Source: Marinactinospora thermotolerans DSM 45154 (lineage in GTDB: Bacteria > Actinomycetota > Actinomycetes > Streptosporangiales > Streptosporangiaceae). Taken from it: 64,000 nucleotides of DNA. The DNA lies in NCBI RefSeq assembly GCF_900167435.1, contig NZ_FUWS01000011.1, positions 62,001 to 126,000 of the forward strand, given 5' to 3'. Positions 1 to 8,427 of the stretch are shown one piece after another; position 1 is the first letter of the stretch, and each line of letters opens with the position of its first letter. The position numbers were made by a program, and so were the translations under genes. The notes beneath the pieces are model-generated. The model worked only from the letters and a program-made list of their open reading frames with translations. It was not told the origin of the DNA and did not search any database.

Positions 1-404
1 CCCATGCCGGTGGCGAACAGCATGGCGATCCACGACAGGGTCTTGTACTGGGGGGGCTCGTCGTCGCGGCCCAGAGTGATGTTGCCGTACTTGCTGAAGG
101 CGAGCCACAGGGCGAGGAAGACGAAGGCCGAGGCGGCGAGGACGAAGCCCCAGCCGCCGTAGTGGATCAGGCCGCCGAGAGCCGCTCCCGCGACGTTCCC
201 CAGAGACTCGGAGGACAGCGCGCCCCACGCGACGAAGGCGAGGGTCAGCGCTCCGGCGACCCCGAACACCACCCAGTCGGTCTTCGGCGCGCGGTCGGCC
301 TTGGTCGTCTGCGGGGGTTCCCACAGCAGGTCCTCGGTTGTGTACAGCTCACCGGACGTGGATCCGGTGCTCTCGGTAGAACCGGATTGGTCGTCCGGTC
401 GCAT
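1..404 (-). CDS. BCCT-family osmolyte transporter, N-terminal part
   Basis: Partial gene: the window edge cuts it after about 134 residues. It begins at an ATG (404-402) with a roughly 45-residue hydrophilic acidic N-terminus, then a first membrane helix ([19 protein letters not shown]), a second helix near residue 85, and the block [31 protein letters not shown]. That block (positive loop, GRDDEPP, then W-I-A-M-x-F-x-x-G-M-G) is characteristic of betaine/carnitine/choline transporters (BetP, OpuD, BetT), which take up compatible solutes by Na+- or H+-coupled symport in the plasma membrane. Substrate cannot be told from this fragment. Nothing upstream on the same strand is closely linked; the next gene ends at 689. 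Confidence 0.88.
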   Translation of the reverse strand, partial: [134 protein letters not shown]

Positions 405-688
405 ATGTCCGTTGTCTACCGCCACGGTGATCGGCGCGTCGGGCGCCGCCTCCTCTCAGGCCGTTGTTCTTCGCCAGCCCGTATCGCGGCCCCGGCGTCG
501 GGGGTCTTCGCACTTCGCGGAGGCCATAGCCGTGCGCGGTTCCGTCAGGGCAGACGCCTTGTACCCATTCGGGGCCAGGATGAACATTCGTCTTCCCGGG
601 GCCGTCTCCGATCCCTCCGGGTCGTGGCGAAAGCGGCACGCAATGTCATCCATCGAGCTGGCGGCGTGGACAAAACGGTCACCTTACG

Positions 689-1549
689 TTATCCGCCTTC
701 GATGGGGAAGGGGACGGGCCACTCCCCGCGGCCGGCGTCGCTCTGGGGTCTGTCCCTTCTCCCGCGCCGTTGCCGCGCGTAGGCGGAGGCCCACTCCACC
801 TGCCGTTCGTGCAGCTCCTCCAGGGAGTCGGAGGCGATCTCCGGATAGCGGGCGCCGAGTTCGCGCGCGAGCTCCAGACATGCTGTGGCGTCGCCGTTCG
901 CGGTGTGCGCGCCGGCCACCTCGAACCCGTAGAAGGCGCACATCGCGCCGAGGGTGCGCGGGCCACCGCGGTGCGGGTCGAGGCCGCGGTCGATCACGAG
1001 CGGGTCGATAATGGGGGAAGGAGGGTGTCCCACCCGTTCCGTGAGGGATTTCATACCCCGTCGGGCGAGTTCCGCGTCGAGGACGGTCAGGTCGAACGGC
1101 GCGTTGAAGACGACCAGTCCGCGCCCCGCGGCCAGGTGTGCGGAGAGGGCCTCGGCGATCTCGTCGAGGGCCTGCTCGGCGGGGACTCCCTCGGCCCGGG
1201 CGCGCTCGGTGGTGATGCCGTGGACCGCCACGGCCGCCGGGGGGATCTCCCGCTCGCCGGGGTCCACCAGCCAGCTCCGCTGTTCGCCCCGGGTGTCGAC
1301 CAGCGCGGCGGAAACGAGGAAGGCCGAGCGCGGATCGCGGCCGGAGGTCTCGCAGTCGTAGCCGGCCAGGAGCGAGGTGTGCCAGCCGGGATGGTCGCCG
1401 CGCGGCGGTGGAGGCGCGGCGGGCGCGGCGGCGGGGACGTGTTCGGCGCAGTGGACGTACCAGCGTCCATCGCCCCGGGTCGCGGTACCGGCTCCGGCCG
1501 CCACCTTGACGCCACAGGTCCGGCAGGCTCCGGGATAACGGTTGCGCAT
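689..1549 (-). CDS. DnaQ-like DEDDh 3'-5' exonuclease with N-terminal zinc-ribbon-like segment
   Basis: 286 residues. The three exonuclease motifs of the DEDDh class are visible: Exo I YDCETSG (about residue 66), Exo II FNAPFDLTVLD (about 140) and Exo III HTANGDATAC (about 225). These coordinate two metal ions for 3'-5' hydrolysis of DNA or RNA ends. The first 40 residues carry C-x2-C (CRTCG) and a later HCAEH, probably a small zinc-binding module. Homologs are usually called exonuclease or DNA polymerase III epsilon-like, but this is a stand-alone protein and probably acts in repair or RNA processing. ATG 1549 is chosen because an AG-rich Shine-Dalgarno (GAAGAGGGGG) lies just before it; an open frame continues upstream but looks non-coding. 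Confidence 0.85.
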   Translation of the reverse strand: MRNRYPGACRTCGVKVAAGAGTATRGDGRWYVHCAEHVPAAAPAAPPPPRGDHPGWHTSLLAGYDCETSGRDPRSAFLVSAALVDTRGEQRSWLVDPGEREIPPAAVAVHGITTERARAEGVPAEQALDEIAEALSAHLAAGRGLVVFNAPFDLTVLDAELARRGMKSLTERVGHPPSPIIDPLVIDRGLDPHRGGPRTLGAMCAFYGFEVAGAHTANGDATACLELARELGARYPEIASDSLEELHERQVEWASAYARQRRGRRDRPQSDAGRGEWPVPFPIEGG

Positions 1550-1748
1550 GCGGTTCCCCCTCTTCGCGGCCACCGCAATGGTAAGCGGCGAGGGGCGGTG
1601 GACGTGGGCCTTCGGCGCACACGTACATACTCCCCGGACATGGGGTAGGACCCACACGGGTACACAACCGTGGCGCGGAGGTCGTCCCTCGACGCAGGGG
1701 ACGGACCCTCCCGCGGTACGTGGCGGGACAGCGGAGAAGGAGACGGCC

Positions 1749-1967
1749 ATGAGTCTTGACGAGGCGGCGCGCCAGCTCGAAGCGGCGATCCACGACGCGC
1801 GGGTGTCGTTCGACTGCATCGCCCTTGAGGAGCTGGAGCGGGCCCACACCAACGCCATCACCGCGCGCGCCGCGGTGGACGCGGCGGAGAACGCGATCCG
1901 GGTCGAGCTGGAGCGACGCAAGGACGAGGACGCGAAGGGGAGCGCGCCCGAGGGGCGGATCGGCTGA
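1749..1967 (+). CDS. small helical hypothetical protein
   Basis: 72 residues. ATG 1749 follows a GGAGAAGG ribosome site (1734-1741). The protein is charged, Ala/Glu-rich and predicted almost wholly helical (repeated E-x2-L and A-x3-A patterns up to about residue 55, then a polar tail); no signal peptide, membrane segment or cysteine pair is seen, only one Cys. I do not recognise a family. It is divergent from the exonuclease gene, with 199 bases between the starts that must hold both promoters. Coding is supported by the ribosome site and by third-position GC bias. Confidence 0.6.
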   Translation: MSLDEAARQLEAAIHDARVSFDCIALEELERAHTNAITARAAVDAAENAIRVELERRKDEDAKGSAPEGRIG

Positions 1968-2075
1968 GCCGTGCCGACGGGGCCGGCCGTGGCCGTCAGG
2001 GCCCCGGGACGCCCGGATTCTGATCGTCCGGCCCGCCCCTCTCGGGCCCGGAGGGAGACGCGCCATGTGGACGGT

Positions 2076-2091
2076 TCGAACCCGTGTTCGA
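2076..2091. promoter_or_regulatory. LexA (SOS) box
   Basis: TCGAACCCGTGTTCGA is a perfect 6-4-6 palindrome that fits the actinobacterial SOS-box consensus TCGAAC-N4-GTTCGA known from mycobacteria and Streptomyces. It lies at the expected -35 position of the next gene, 10 bases before a TATGCT -10 hexamer, where LexA would block RNA polymerase. Confidence 0.8.
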
Positions 2092-2101
2092 ATGCGCGGG
2101 T

Positions 2102-2107
2102 TATGCT
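2102..2107 (+). promoter_or_regulatory. -10 element TATGCT, predicted leaderless promoter
   Basis: TATGCT matches the TAnnnT pattern of housekeeping actinobacterial -10 elements. Its 3' end is 6 bases before the ATG at 2114, so transcription should start at or next to the initiator codon. No Shine-Dalgarno precedes that ATG, which agrees with a leaderless transcript. Confidence 0.6.
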
Positions 2108-2113
2108 GTCCCC

Positions 2114-2485
2114 ATGGCCGACCAGCAGTTGTCCCCGGATTGGCCGGCGGGCGTGCACCCGCCCGGAGCCGAGACGTTCGAGCAGACCGCGGTCGTCTGG
2201 CTGTTCGACCAGGTTCCCGCGGATTACCGGTTGCACGGCGTGCTGCGGCGCCATCCCGTCGCGCTGGCCCGACTGGTCCGTCACCACGTCGCCGGATGCC
2301 TGGAGGGGGCGCGCCAGGGGTATCGCACGTTACGCCTGGACCTGCGCGACTACCTGCCGCCGCACGCCCTCGACCAGGTCATGAACGCCTACCTCGAGGA
2401 GGGAAGGCGCGCGGCCGCCACGTTGCGCGCCGTCGACCTCGTGGACGAGGCGCTGCGTGGGGCGGCCACGCGACCGGAGGAGTGA
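2114..2485 (+). CDS. conserved-looking actinobacterial protein under a LexA box
   Basis: 123 residues, start ATG 2114. The protein is soluble-looking and mostly helical: an N-terminal Pro-rich stretch, a helix ETFEQTAVVWLFDQVPADYR, a LRRHPVALARLVRHHV segment, and a C-terminal helix ending in ALRGAATRPEE. One Cys; no metal or nucleotide motif is visible. I do not know a function. What is notable is control: a perfect SOS box overlaps the -35 region and the transcript is probably leaderless. DNA damage should therefore induce it, and a role in repair, mutagenesis or division arrest is an inference from control alone. It runs toward the next gene, with only five bases between the two stop codons. 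Confidence 0.75.
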   Translation: MADQQLSPDWPAGVHPPGAETFEQTAVVWLFDQVPADYRLHGVLRRHPVALARLVRHHVAGCLEGARQGYRTLRLDLRDYLPPHALDQVMNAYLEEGRRAAATLRAVDLVDEALRGAATRPEE

Positions 2486-2490
2486 TGGGC

Positions 2491-3051
2491 TCAGCCGCTC
2501 ACCCGCACCACGACGGCGGTCTCGGTGCCGGTGTTGACGAGCTGGTGCCCCTCCGCGGTGCCCAGCACCCGGATCCGGCCGTCGCCGAGCCGCTGCACCG
2601 CCAGCATCCGGCCGTCCTCGGAGGTGGCCACGGTGTGCGCCCGGCCGTGGACCAGGTGGAGCACCTCGGCCGAGGCCGAACGGTCGCGCGCGGCGGGCAG
2701 CGAGACGAACTGGTCAGGGTCCAGGGTCACGACCGCGACTCGCATCCGCCCGTCGGCCCGCCGCCGGACGGTGCGCGGGGCCGGCTGCCAGACGCCGCGG
2801 CGCCGTGGCCACAGGCTCGGCCGGGACAGCGCTTCGGCGGCGCCGCGCGCGGCGGCGGACAGCCGTCCGACCGTGGGGGAGGGCCGGGTGTCCAGGTGGG
2901 CGTAGCCGCTGCGGTGGCCCGCCATCGAGATGTCGCCGATCCCGGCGAGCGAGGCGGACAGGTCGGCGGCCGTGGGGGCCGGGGCCAGGGCGATGGCCGA
3001 GCGGGCGGGAACGGACTGGGGGCGCGTGTGGCCGGAGACGTCGTAGGACAT
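2491..3051 (-). CDS. hypothetical protein with C-terminal cupin-like segment
   Basis: 186 residues from ATG 3051, which has an AAGG ribosome site about ten bases before it. The N-terminal third is low-complexity (Ala/Ser/Pro), the middle has basic stretches (PRRRGVWQPAPRTVRRR), and the last 80 residues alternate beta-like strands (RVAVVTLDPDQFVSL, VLHLVHGRAHTVA, LAVQRLGDGRIRVLG, HQLVNTG). The strand pattern with His and Gly turns resembles a small cupin barrel, but the metal-binding HxH...E set is not clear, so function is not assigned. No signal peptide. Coding is supported by frame bias and the ribosome site. Confidence 0.55.
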   Translation of the reverse strand: MSYDVSGHTRPQSVPARSAIALAPAPTAADLSASLAGIGDISMAGHRSGYAHLDTRPSPTVGRLSAAARGAAEALSRPSLWPRRRGVWQPAPRTVRRRADGRMRVAVVTLDPDQFVSLPAARDRSASAEVLHLVHGRAHTVATSEDGRMLAVQRLGDGRIRVLGTAEGHQLVNTGTETAVVVRVSG

Positions 3052-3670
3052 CGAAAGGGACCTTCGTGGTGAGGGCGCGCGAGCGGCGCGTGCACGGGCT
3101 GAAGCCGAGAAGAGGTCAGGCGTCGGTCCGGACGCACCGGTGCGCGTATCGCACGGGGGACCGGGAAAGAGACGACCGTGAGGATCGGTCACGCGCGGTA
3201 GTCCCCCGTCCGGGGAGGGCGCGTGACGGCAGAGACCGCGGTCAGCGGCTACACGAAGGAAGCGGACACAACGCGCTGGCCACACGGCGGAAGGCCACGG
3301 GGGCCTTGCGTGCCATGACCGGCCGGACCGGAGAGGTGCGCGAGTGCATGTTTGTAAGCAGACCAACCGGGGGAGTCGATGTCAAGCGGTTCCCCGGGAG
3401 CGGTGTGTCGCCTGTATCACCCCTCCGGTCGGTGGTGTCCGGGTGAGGACGTCTGGTTCGCCCGGTCCAGAATCATTGATGCGGACAGGCCGGTTTTTCG
3501 GTGGACAGATTGCGATTCCGATGCATTCGGTGATGGCATAAAGGACTGCCGAAGGCCCGGCCCCTCTGAGGCGAGCCCTTAGCGGGGACGCCGGTGACGG
3601 GGAGGCCCGACAGGCGGGGAGGGACACGGATCCCCATCAGCCGTTGAACGTGGTGTGCCGGAGGTGTCAG
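3052..3670. other. 619-base intergenic region, divergent
   Basis: No gene is supported here. The region separates a leftward and a rightward gene, so it should hold two promoters. The stretch 3460-3545 is less GC-rich than its surroundings (attgatgcgg, ggtttttcgg, gatggcataaag). I see no tRNA T-arm, no strong inverted repeat and no riboswitch core. Confidence 0.5.
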
Positions 3671-4339
3671 GTGGGGGAGGGCGAGCCGGGCTCCGTCGAA
3701 AGGTCGGGGGAACGGACCTCTGGGTCCGACTCGGCGGCGGCGTGGTTGACGCTCCTGGGAGCCCGTGCGCTCGTCGTCCTCGCCGCCGGGGTCATGGCCG
3801 GCGGGTTCCTCGGCTGGCGGGCCGGTCTGCTGGTGGCGACCCTGGTCGCCCTCACCTACGTGCTGCTCGCCACGGTGGCGCCCCGCCTGCGGGCGCCCTA
3901 TGGGCGTGGCCGGCTGCTGCGCGGTCTCCAGCGCCGCGGTTACCACGTCATCCCGGGCGGCATGGCGCGCCATCTCGCGGTCGGTCCCGGGGGCGTCTAC
4001 CTGTTGGAGACGCGCGTCTGGCGGCACGCCCTGTCCCGGGGCGAAGGCAATTGGTGGATCGGCGCCGAACCGGCCGAGCGCGCCGTGGAGCGCATCGCCG
4101 CCCACGCGGCCCGGATCGAACGGCTGCTGGGACTCCCCGACATGTGGGCTGGCGTTTCGGTGGTGCCGCTCATCACGGTGGCCGGCCCGCTGCCCGAGCC
4201 GGTGATGCGCTCGGGAACGGTGGTCGTGGCCCGTCCGCGCGCCGCGGTACGTCACATTCTGGGCCGGCCGCGGGTGCTCGACGAAGAGGAGGTCGAGGCG
4301 ATCGCGAGGGGGGCGAGCGAACGGTCCCCGGAGCTGTGA
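3671..4339 (+). CDS. membrane-anchored NERD-like protein
   Basis: 222 residues if translation starts at GTG 3671, which has GGAGG seven bases upstream (3659-3663); this outranks an upstream ATG with no ribosome site. Residues about 20-70 form two membrane helices (LVVLAAGVMAGGFLGW; LLVATLVALTYVLLATV). The following part (RLLRGLQRRGYHVIPG, LAVGPGGVYLLETR, NWWIG, then a helix with A-x3-ERLLG) follows the strand pattern of nuclease-related NERD domains, where a Gly-rich turn and the E in LLETR match part of the restriction-like core. Key acidic and lysine residues (the usual DxK) are not intact, so nuclease activity is doubtful. It may act at the membrane on DNA; function is unknown. Confidence 0.6.
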   Translation: MGEGEPGSVERSGERTSGSDSAAAWLTLLGARALVVLAAGVMAGGFLGWRAGLLVATLVALTYVLLATVAPRLRAPYGRGRLLRGLQRRGYHVIPGGMARHLAVGPGGVYLLETRVWRHALSRGEGNWWIGAEPAERAVERIAAHAARIERLLGLPDMWAGVSVVPLITVAGPLPEPVMRSGTVVVARPRAAVRHILGRPRVLDEEEVEAIARGASERSPEL

Positions 4340-4503
4340 CGACGCGGTTCTCCCGAGAATTACGAATTATTTTCATAATCCTCCGGATCCTTCCGAGAAT
4401 CTGCGGATGGGACGTGAAACAGCGCCGATCCCATGATTTGCAGCATTAACGATGTTTTATCGTTGAAAACAGTGTCCTTGGCGCCCGGATAACCGTAGAT
4501 TCC
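4340..4503. promoter_or_regulatory. AT-rich spacer with two small inverted repeats
   Basis: This 164-base gap is clearly richer in A and T than the rest of the window. It holds ATTAT-TTTC-ATAAT (4366-4379) and AACGAT-GTTTT-ATCGTT (4448-4464), the second about 40 bases before the next start. Such sequence is what Lsr2, encoded in this window, prefers; the repeats may be operators. Both are inferences. Confidence 0.4.
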
Positions 4504-5106
4504 ATGATCATGAGGGACCGGGAACTGGTCAGCGCCCTGCGTTCAGGGGACGTCTCCGCCGCGCGGGCCTGCGGACTGCTCTTCGACGCACACGGTGCGC
4601 GGCTGTACCGGCGTTGTCGGTCGATGTTGGGGGATCACGGGGCGGCGGTCACCGCGCTCAGGGACACCTTCGTCGTAGCGCGCGCCCATATCGATCAGTT
4701 GGGCGATCCGCGCCGGCTCGCGGAATGGCTCTCCGCCATCGCCGACACCGAATGCGAACGCCTGAGGGCCGCGGTCGAGGCCGCCGACACCCCCCGATGG
4801 GAGGAGGATCAGACCGTCTTTCCGGTCGCGTCGCTGCGTGTCCGCGTGCTCACCGGGGCCACCGCCCCCGAGCTCGCGGCCTACCACGCGCGTGTCGCCC
4901 GGCGCGCCGACCGCTTCGACCGGGCGGGTTTTCCGCTCCCGCCCCGCTGCCAGCGCCCGGTCCCTCCCAGTTCCTACCTGCTTCCCGGCCTCATCATCGT
5001 GGCCTGCGCGTTGGCGCTGACCGCGCTGGTCGTCATCGAGATGGCCGGACTCTCCTCACAGCCCCTCACGGCCTGGATGACCCGGCCGCCCCACACCGCG
5101 GGATGA
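4504..5106 (+). CDS. sigma-70 region-2-like protein with C-terminal membrane anchor
   Basis: 200 residues. Residues 5-95 follow the ECF sigma factor region 2 pattern: RDRELVSALRSGD, then LFDAHGARLYRRCRSMLGDHGAA, TALRDTFVVARAHI and LAEWLSAIADTECERL. That region normally binds the -10 element and core RNA polymerase. A region 4 helix-turn-helix, needed for -35 recognition, is missing; the protein instead has a Pro-rich linker and one hydrophobic helix (about 158-183, LIIVACALALTALVVIEMAGL) near the C-terminus. It therefore looks like a membrane-bound sigma-like or degenerate regulator, not a working ECF sigma factor. Start could be ATG 4504 or ATG 4510. AT-rich upstream DNA sets it apart. Confidence 0.6.
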   Translation: MIMRDRELVSALRSGDVSAARACGLLFDAHGARLYRRCRSMLGDHGAAVTALRDTFVVARAHIDQLGDPRRLAEWLSAIADTECERLRAAVEAADTPRWEEDQTVFPVASLRVRVLTGATAPELAAYHARVARRADRFDRAGFPLPPRCQRPVPPSSYLLPGLIIVACALALTALVVIEMAGLSSQPLTAWMTRPPHTAG

Positions 5107-5116
5107 CGACGAGACC

Positions 5117-5168
5117 GGGGAGGTCCGGAGCCGGTGCGTGATGGCCCGCACCGCCCCCGGACGTCCCC
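5117..5168. terminator. imperfect bidirectional hairpin between convergent genes
   Basis: GGGG..GTCCGG..GGTGCG pairs with CGCACC..CCGGAC..CCCC across a short loop, with small interior mismatches. It sits between the rightward gene ending at 5106 and the leftward gene ending at 5178, as expected for a shared terminator. No U-tract is seen. Confidence 0.4.
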
Positions 5169-5177
5169 GCGACACCC

Positions 5178-5696
5178 CTAGTCGATCTTGATGTGCGTGG
5201 TGTCGCCGTGCACACCGGCCTCCTCGGCACGCTTGATCGACGCCTTGATCTCCTCCTCGGCGTCGTGCCGGCCCACCCAGGTGGCGCCTTCGACCGACTT
5301 GCCCGGCTCCAGGTCCTTGTAGACCGTGAAGAAGTGCTGGATCTCCAGCCGCTCGAACTCGTTGACGTGGTGAATATCACGCAGGTGTTCCATGCGGGGG
5401 TCGGTGGACGGCACGCACAGCACCTTGTCGTCCCCGCCCGCCTCGTCGCGCATCCGGAACATGCCGATGGCGCGGCAGCGGATCAGGCAACCGGGGAAGG
5501 TGGGGTGCTTGAGGAGCACCAGAGCGTCGAGCGGGTCGCCGTCGTCCCCCAGCGTCCCCTCGATGAACCCGTAGTCAGCGGGGTAGCTGGTCGAGGTGAA
5601 CAGCATCCGATCCAGGCGGATCCGGCCTGTCTCGTGGTCCATCTCATACTTGTTTCGCTCACCCTTGGGGATCTCGATCGTTACGTCGAATTCCAT
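5178..5696 (-). CDS. ppa: inorganic pyrophosphatase
   Basis: 172 residues, the usual length of bacterial family I pyrophosphatase, which hydrolyses PPi to two phosphates in the cytoplasm and pulls biosynthetic reactions forward. Seen: [17 protein letters not shown] (substrate-binding Lys/Glu/Tyr) at residues 8-24, the family signature D-G-D-P-L-D-A-L-V (about 53-61), and the later acidic pair in [14 protein letters not shown]. The start at ATG 5696 aligns with the family N-terminus (M-E-F-D-V). It is divergent from dacB with 84 bases between starts, so the two promoters must be packed together. Confidence 0.97.
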   Translation of the reverse strand: MEFDVTIEIPKGERNKYEMDHETGRIRLDRMLFTSTSYPADYGFIEGTLGDDGDPLDALVLLKHPTFPGCLIRCRAIGMFRMRDEAGGDDKVLCVPSTDPRMEHLRDIHHVNEFERLEIQHFFTVYKDLEPGKSVEGATWVGRHDAEEEIKASIKRAEEAGVHGDTTHIKID

Positions 5697-5780
5697 GCTG
5701 TTCTCGGCTTCCCTTGCGACTAGTGTCGCTACGTCGGTTGTCAGGTTCTCGCGATTGCCAAAGGAAGGCAGGTACCGGGG

Positions 5781-7145
5781 GTGCGGCACGATCGAGCCCA
5801 GGCTCTCCTCACCTTGGCCCTGCTCAACATATTCGTCCTGGTCACAGGCGTGGTCGCCTGGGACGTGACCGGGTCACGGCCACCGGAGACCATGCCTTAC
5901 CCTGTCGCGCACGCCGAACAGGCGCCCGCCGCGGCGGAGTCGGACGCCCCCCCGGTCGATCCGGCACGGCTCGCGGACAAGCTCGATGATCCCATGTCGG
6001 CTTCCGGGCTCACCGAGGGGCTCTCGGCCTACGTCGCCGACGCGGTCACCGGTGAGCGGCTGTACGCCCTGGAAGAGGACGAGGGCGCGACCCCGGCCTC
6101 CACGACCAAGATCGTCACCTCCGTCGCCGTCCTGCACGAACTCGGCCCCGACGAGCGGATCACCACGAGTGTCGTGCGCGGACCCGCGACCGGCGACGTC
6201 ATCCTGGTCGGCGGGGGCGATCCGACCCTCACCGAGGTCGTCCGCGCGGGCACCTATCCACGCCTGCCCACGATGCAGGAACTCGCGGAGGAGACCGCGG
6301 CGGCCCTCAAGGCCGATGGCATCACCTCCGTCCGGCTGGGCTACGACGACTCCCTCTACCCAGGCTCGGCCCTCGCCCCGGGCTGGAAGCAGGGCTACAT
6401 CGACGAGGGCAGCACCGCGGCGGTCCACGCGCTCATGCTCGACGGTGGGCGTGTCCACCGCGAGGAGTCCTACAGCGAACGGGTCTCCGACCCGCCGTTG
6501 GCCGCGGCCGAGGCGTTCGCGCGGCAGCTCCGGCGGTTCGGCGTCGACGTCGAGGGCAGGCCGGCCGAGGAGCGGGCTCCCGACCAGGCGGAGGAACTCG
6601 CCTCCGTCGACTCGGCCCCGATCTCCGCGCTCGTCGAGATGATGATGCTGCGCAGCGACAACAACATCGCCGAAGCGCTGGCCCGCCAGGTCGCGATCGC
6701 CCGTGGCGAGGAGCCGTCCTTCGCCGGGGCCGCCACGGCCACCCACGCGGTGCTGGAGGAACTGGGCGTACCGGGTGTGCACGTCGAGGACGGCAGCGGG
6801 CTGTCGGTCAAGAACCGCATCACCCCCCGGGCGCTCGTGGACCTGCTCCTCCTGTCCTCCGACCCGCAACGGCCCGACCTGCACTACGTGCTCAGCGGCC
6901 TGCCCACCGCCAATTTCAGCGGCACGCTCTCCGACCGCTACTCCGAGTACAGCGGCGCGGAGGCCGGCGCCGGTCTGGTGCGGGCCAAGACGGGCACGCT
7001 CAACGGTGTCAGCACGCTGGCCGGCCTGGCCCACGACGCCGATGGCCGGCTGCTGGTGTTCGCCTTCATGGCCAACGACCCCGCGGCCACGGGCGGCGCG
7101 CTCGACACGTTGGCGGCGACGCTCGCGGAGTGCGGCTGCTCGTGA
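5781..7145 (+). CDS. dacB: D-alanyl-D-alanine carboxypeptidase/endopeptidase, PBP4 type
   Basis: 454 residues, GTG start with GGAAGG upstream. An N-terminal hydrophobic signal or anchor (residues 7-28) sends it outside the membrane. The three penicillin-binding motifs are present: S-T-T-K at 107-110 (nucleophile Ser107), S-D-N near residue 292, and K-T-G-T near 410, with the class C insert domain between the first two. It trims D-Ala from peptidoglycan stem peptides or cuts crosslinks. The neighbours (metalloprotease, tilS, hpt, ftsH) match the conserved actinobacterial order. Confidence 0.95.
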   Translation: MRHDRAQALLTLALLNIFVLVTGVVAWDVTGSRPPETMPYPVAHAEQAPAAAESDAPPVDPARLADKLDDPMSASGLTEGLSAYVADAVTGERLYALEEDEGATPASTTKIVTSVAVLHELGPDERITTSVVRGPATGDVILVGGGDPTLTEVVRAGTYPRLPTMQELAEETAAALKADGITSVRLGYDDSLYPGSALAPGWKQGYIDEGSTAAVHALMLDGGRVHREESYSERVSDPPLAAAEAFARQLRRFGVDVEGRPAEERAPDQAEELASVDSAPISALVEMMMLRSDNNIAEALARQVAIARGEEPSFAGAATATHAVLEELGVPGVHVEDGSGLSVKNRITPRALVDLLLLSSDPQRPDLHYVLSGLPTANFSGTLSDRYSEYSGAEAGAGLVRAKTGTLNGVSTLAGLAHDADGRLLVFAFMANDPAATGGALDTLAATLAECGCS

Positions 7146-7221
7146 CGGCGGGCGCGGCCCCTGCGGGGAGCCCCTGAGGAAACCCCGAGATTCCGGTGGA
7201 GACCAATGGGGAAACGGACCA

Positions 7222-8352
7222 GTGGGTACTGTGAAAATCGTGAGTTTCATCGACTGGGACGTAGCCGTCAATACCGGTGTCCGCCTTGTGCGGCCCGGTC
7301 CGCAGGTCGAACTCGACGAGGCCCGCGCGGCCGTGCTACAGCTCCGCGAGCTGTCGGTCACGGCGCAGCGCCACGTGCGCGAGTTCACCGATATGCACAG
7401 CCTCGAACCCGCAGGCCCGGCGGTCATCGTCGACCGTCCCGGTTGGATCAGGGCCAACGTCGACGGGTTCCGCGTCGTGCTCGAACCCATCCTGGAACGT
7501 CTGGCCGCCACCCGGCCCGGGGCCGCCGGCGGCTCCCTGGCCACCGCCGTGGGATCCCGGGTCACCGGTGTGCAGCTCGGCGCCGTGCTGTCCTACCTGG
7601 CCGGCCGGGTCCTCGGCCAGTACGAACTGTTCCTGCCGCCCGACCCCGAGGGGAACGCCCCCACGGGCCGCCTGACGCTGGTCGCCCCCAACATCGTGCA
7701 GGCCGAACGCGAGCTCGACGTCGATCCCCGCGATTTCCGCATGTGGGTGTGCCTGCACGAGGAGACCCACCGCACCCAGTTCACCTCCACCCCCTGGTTG
7801 CGTGACTACGTGCAGGAGAGCATGCGCGACTTCCTGCTCGCCTCCGACCTCGACGCCTCGGCGTTCCTCGACCGGCTGCGCGCCGCGGGCGAGGCGGTGG
7901 CCGAGGTGGTGCGCGGTGGTGAGGCCAACCTCATCGACGCCTTCCAGACGCCGGAACAGAGCGAGATCCTCGACCGCGTCACCGCGGTGATGACCCTGGC
8001 CGAGGGACACGGCGACTACGTCATGGACGCGGTCGGTCCCGAGGTGGTGCCCAGTGTCGCCGAGATCCGCAGACGGTTCCAGCGCCGCCGCGAGGGTGTC
8101 GGCACCGTCGACCGGATCATCCGCCAGCTCCTCGGCCTCGACCTGAAGATGAAGCAGTACGAGGAGGGCGCGGCCTTCGTCCGCGCGGTCGTCGCCCGGG
8201 TGGGGATGGCCGACTTCAACCGGGTGTGGGAGTCCCCCGAGACACTGCCCACCCTCCAGGAGATCCGCGCCCCCGAGGCGTGGATCAGCCGCGTGCTCCA
8301 GCCCGCCGCACCCCTGCCGCCCGCCGAGCCCGACACCGACCCCGCCCCCTGA
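7222..8352 (+). CDS. zinc-dependent metalloprotease-like protein (DUF2342 type)
   Basis: About 376 residues. It contains H-E-E-T-H at 179-183 in the context CLHEETHRTQF, the two His and Glu of a gluzincin site, and a downstream E in LAEGHGDYVMDAVG (about residue 263) that could be the third ligand. The order N-terminal DWDVAVNTG, helical middle, then HExxH identifies the actinobacterial family sometimes called coenzyme F420 biosynthesis-associated; the real substrate is unknown and the F420 link is not supported here. Several GTG codons (7222, 7231, 7240) are possible starts; 7222 lies just after GGGGAAACGG. It sits between dacB and tilS, as in relatives. Confidence 0.8.
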   Translation: MGTVKIVSFIDWDVAVNTGVRLVRPGPQVELDEARAAVLQLRELSVTAQRHVREFTDMHSLEPAGPAVIVDRPGWIRANVDGFRVVLEPILERLAATRPGAAGGSLATAVGSRVTGVQLGAVLSYLAGRVLGQYELFLPPDPEGNAPTGRLTLVAPNIVQAERELDVDPRDFRMWVCLHEETHRTQFTSTPWLRDYVQESMRDFLLASDLDASAFLDRLRAAGEAVAEVVRGGEANLIDAFQTPEQSEILDRVTAVMTLAEGHGDYVMDAVGPEVVPSVAEIRRRFQRRREGVGTVDRIIRQLLGLDLKMKQYEEGAAFVRAVVARVGMADFNRVWESPETLPTLQEIRAPEAWISRVLQPAAPLPPAEPDTDPAP

Positions 8353-8427
8353 TCACCGCCACGGCCATGCCCGGTGTCCGGACCGGGCGGCCCCTTCCGG
8401 CGCCGACCGGATCTCTTCGAGGAGACG

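Noticed and set aside
2071-2099. GGTTCGAACCC resembling a tRNA T-arm
   Set aside because: No acceptor stem, D-arm or anticodon arm can be folded around it. The bases belong to the LexA palindrome.
4366-4379. ATTATTTTCATAAT as a Zur box
   Set aside because: It matches the TGAAAATCATTTTCA-type box poorly and no zinc gene is adjacent.
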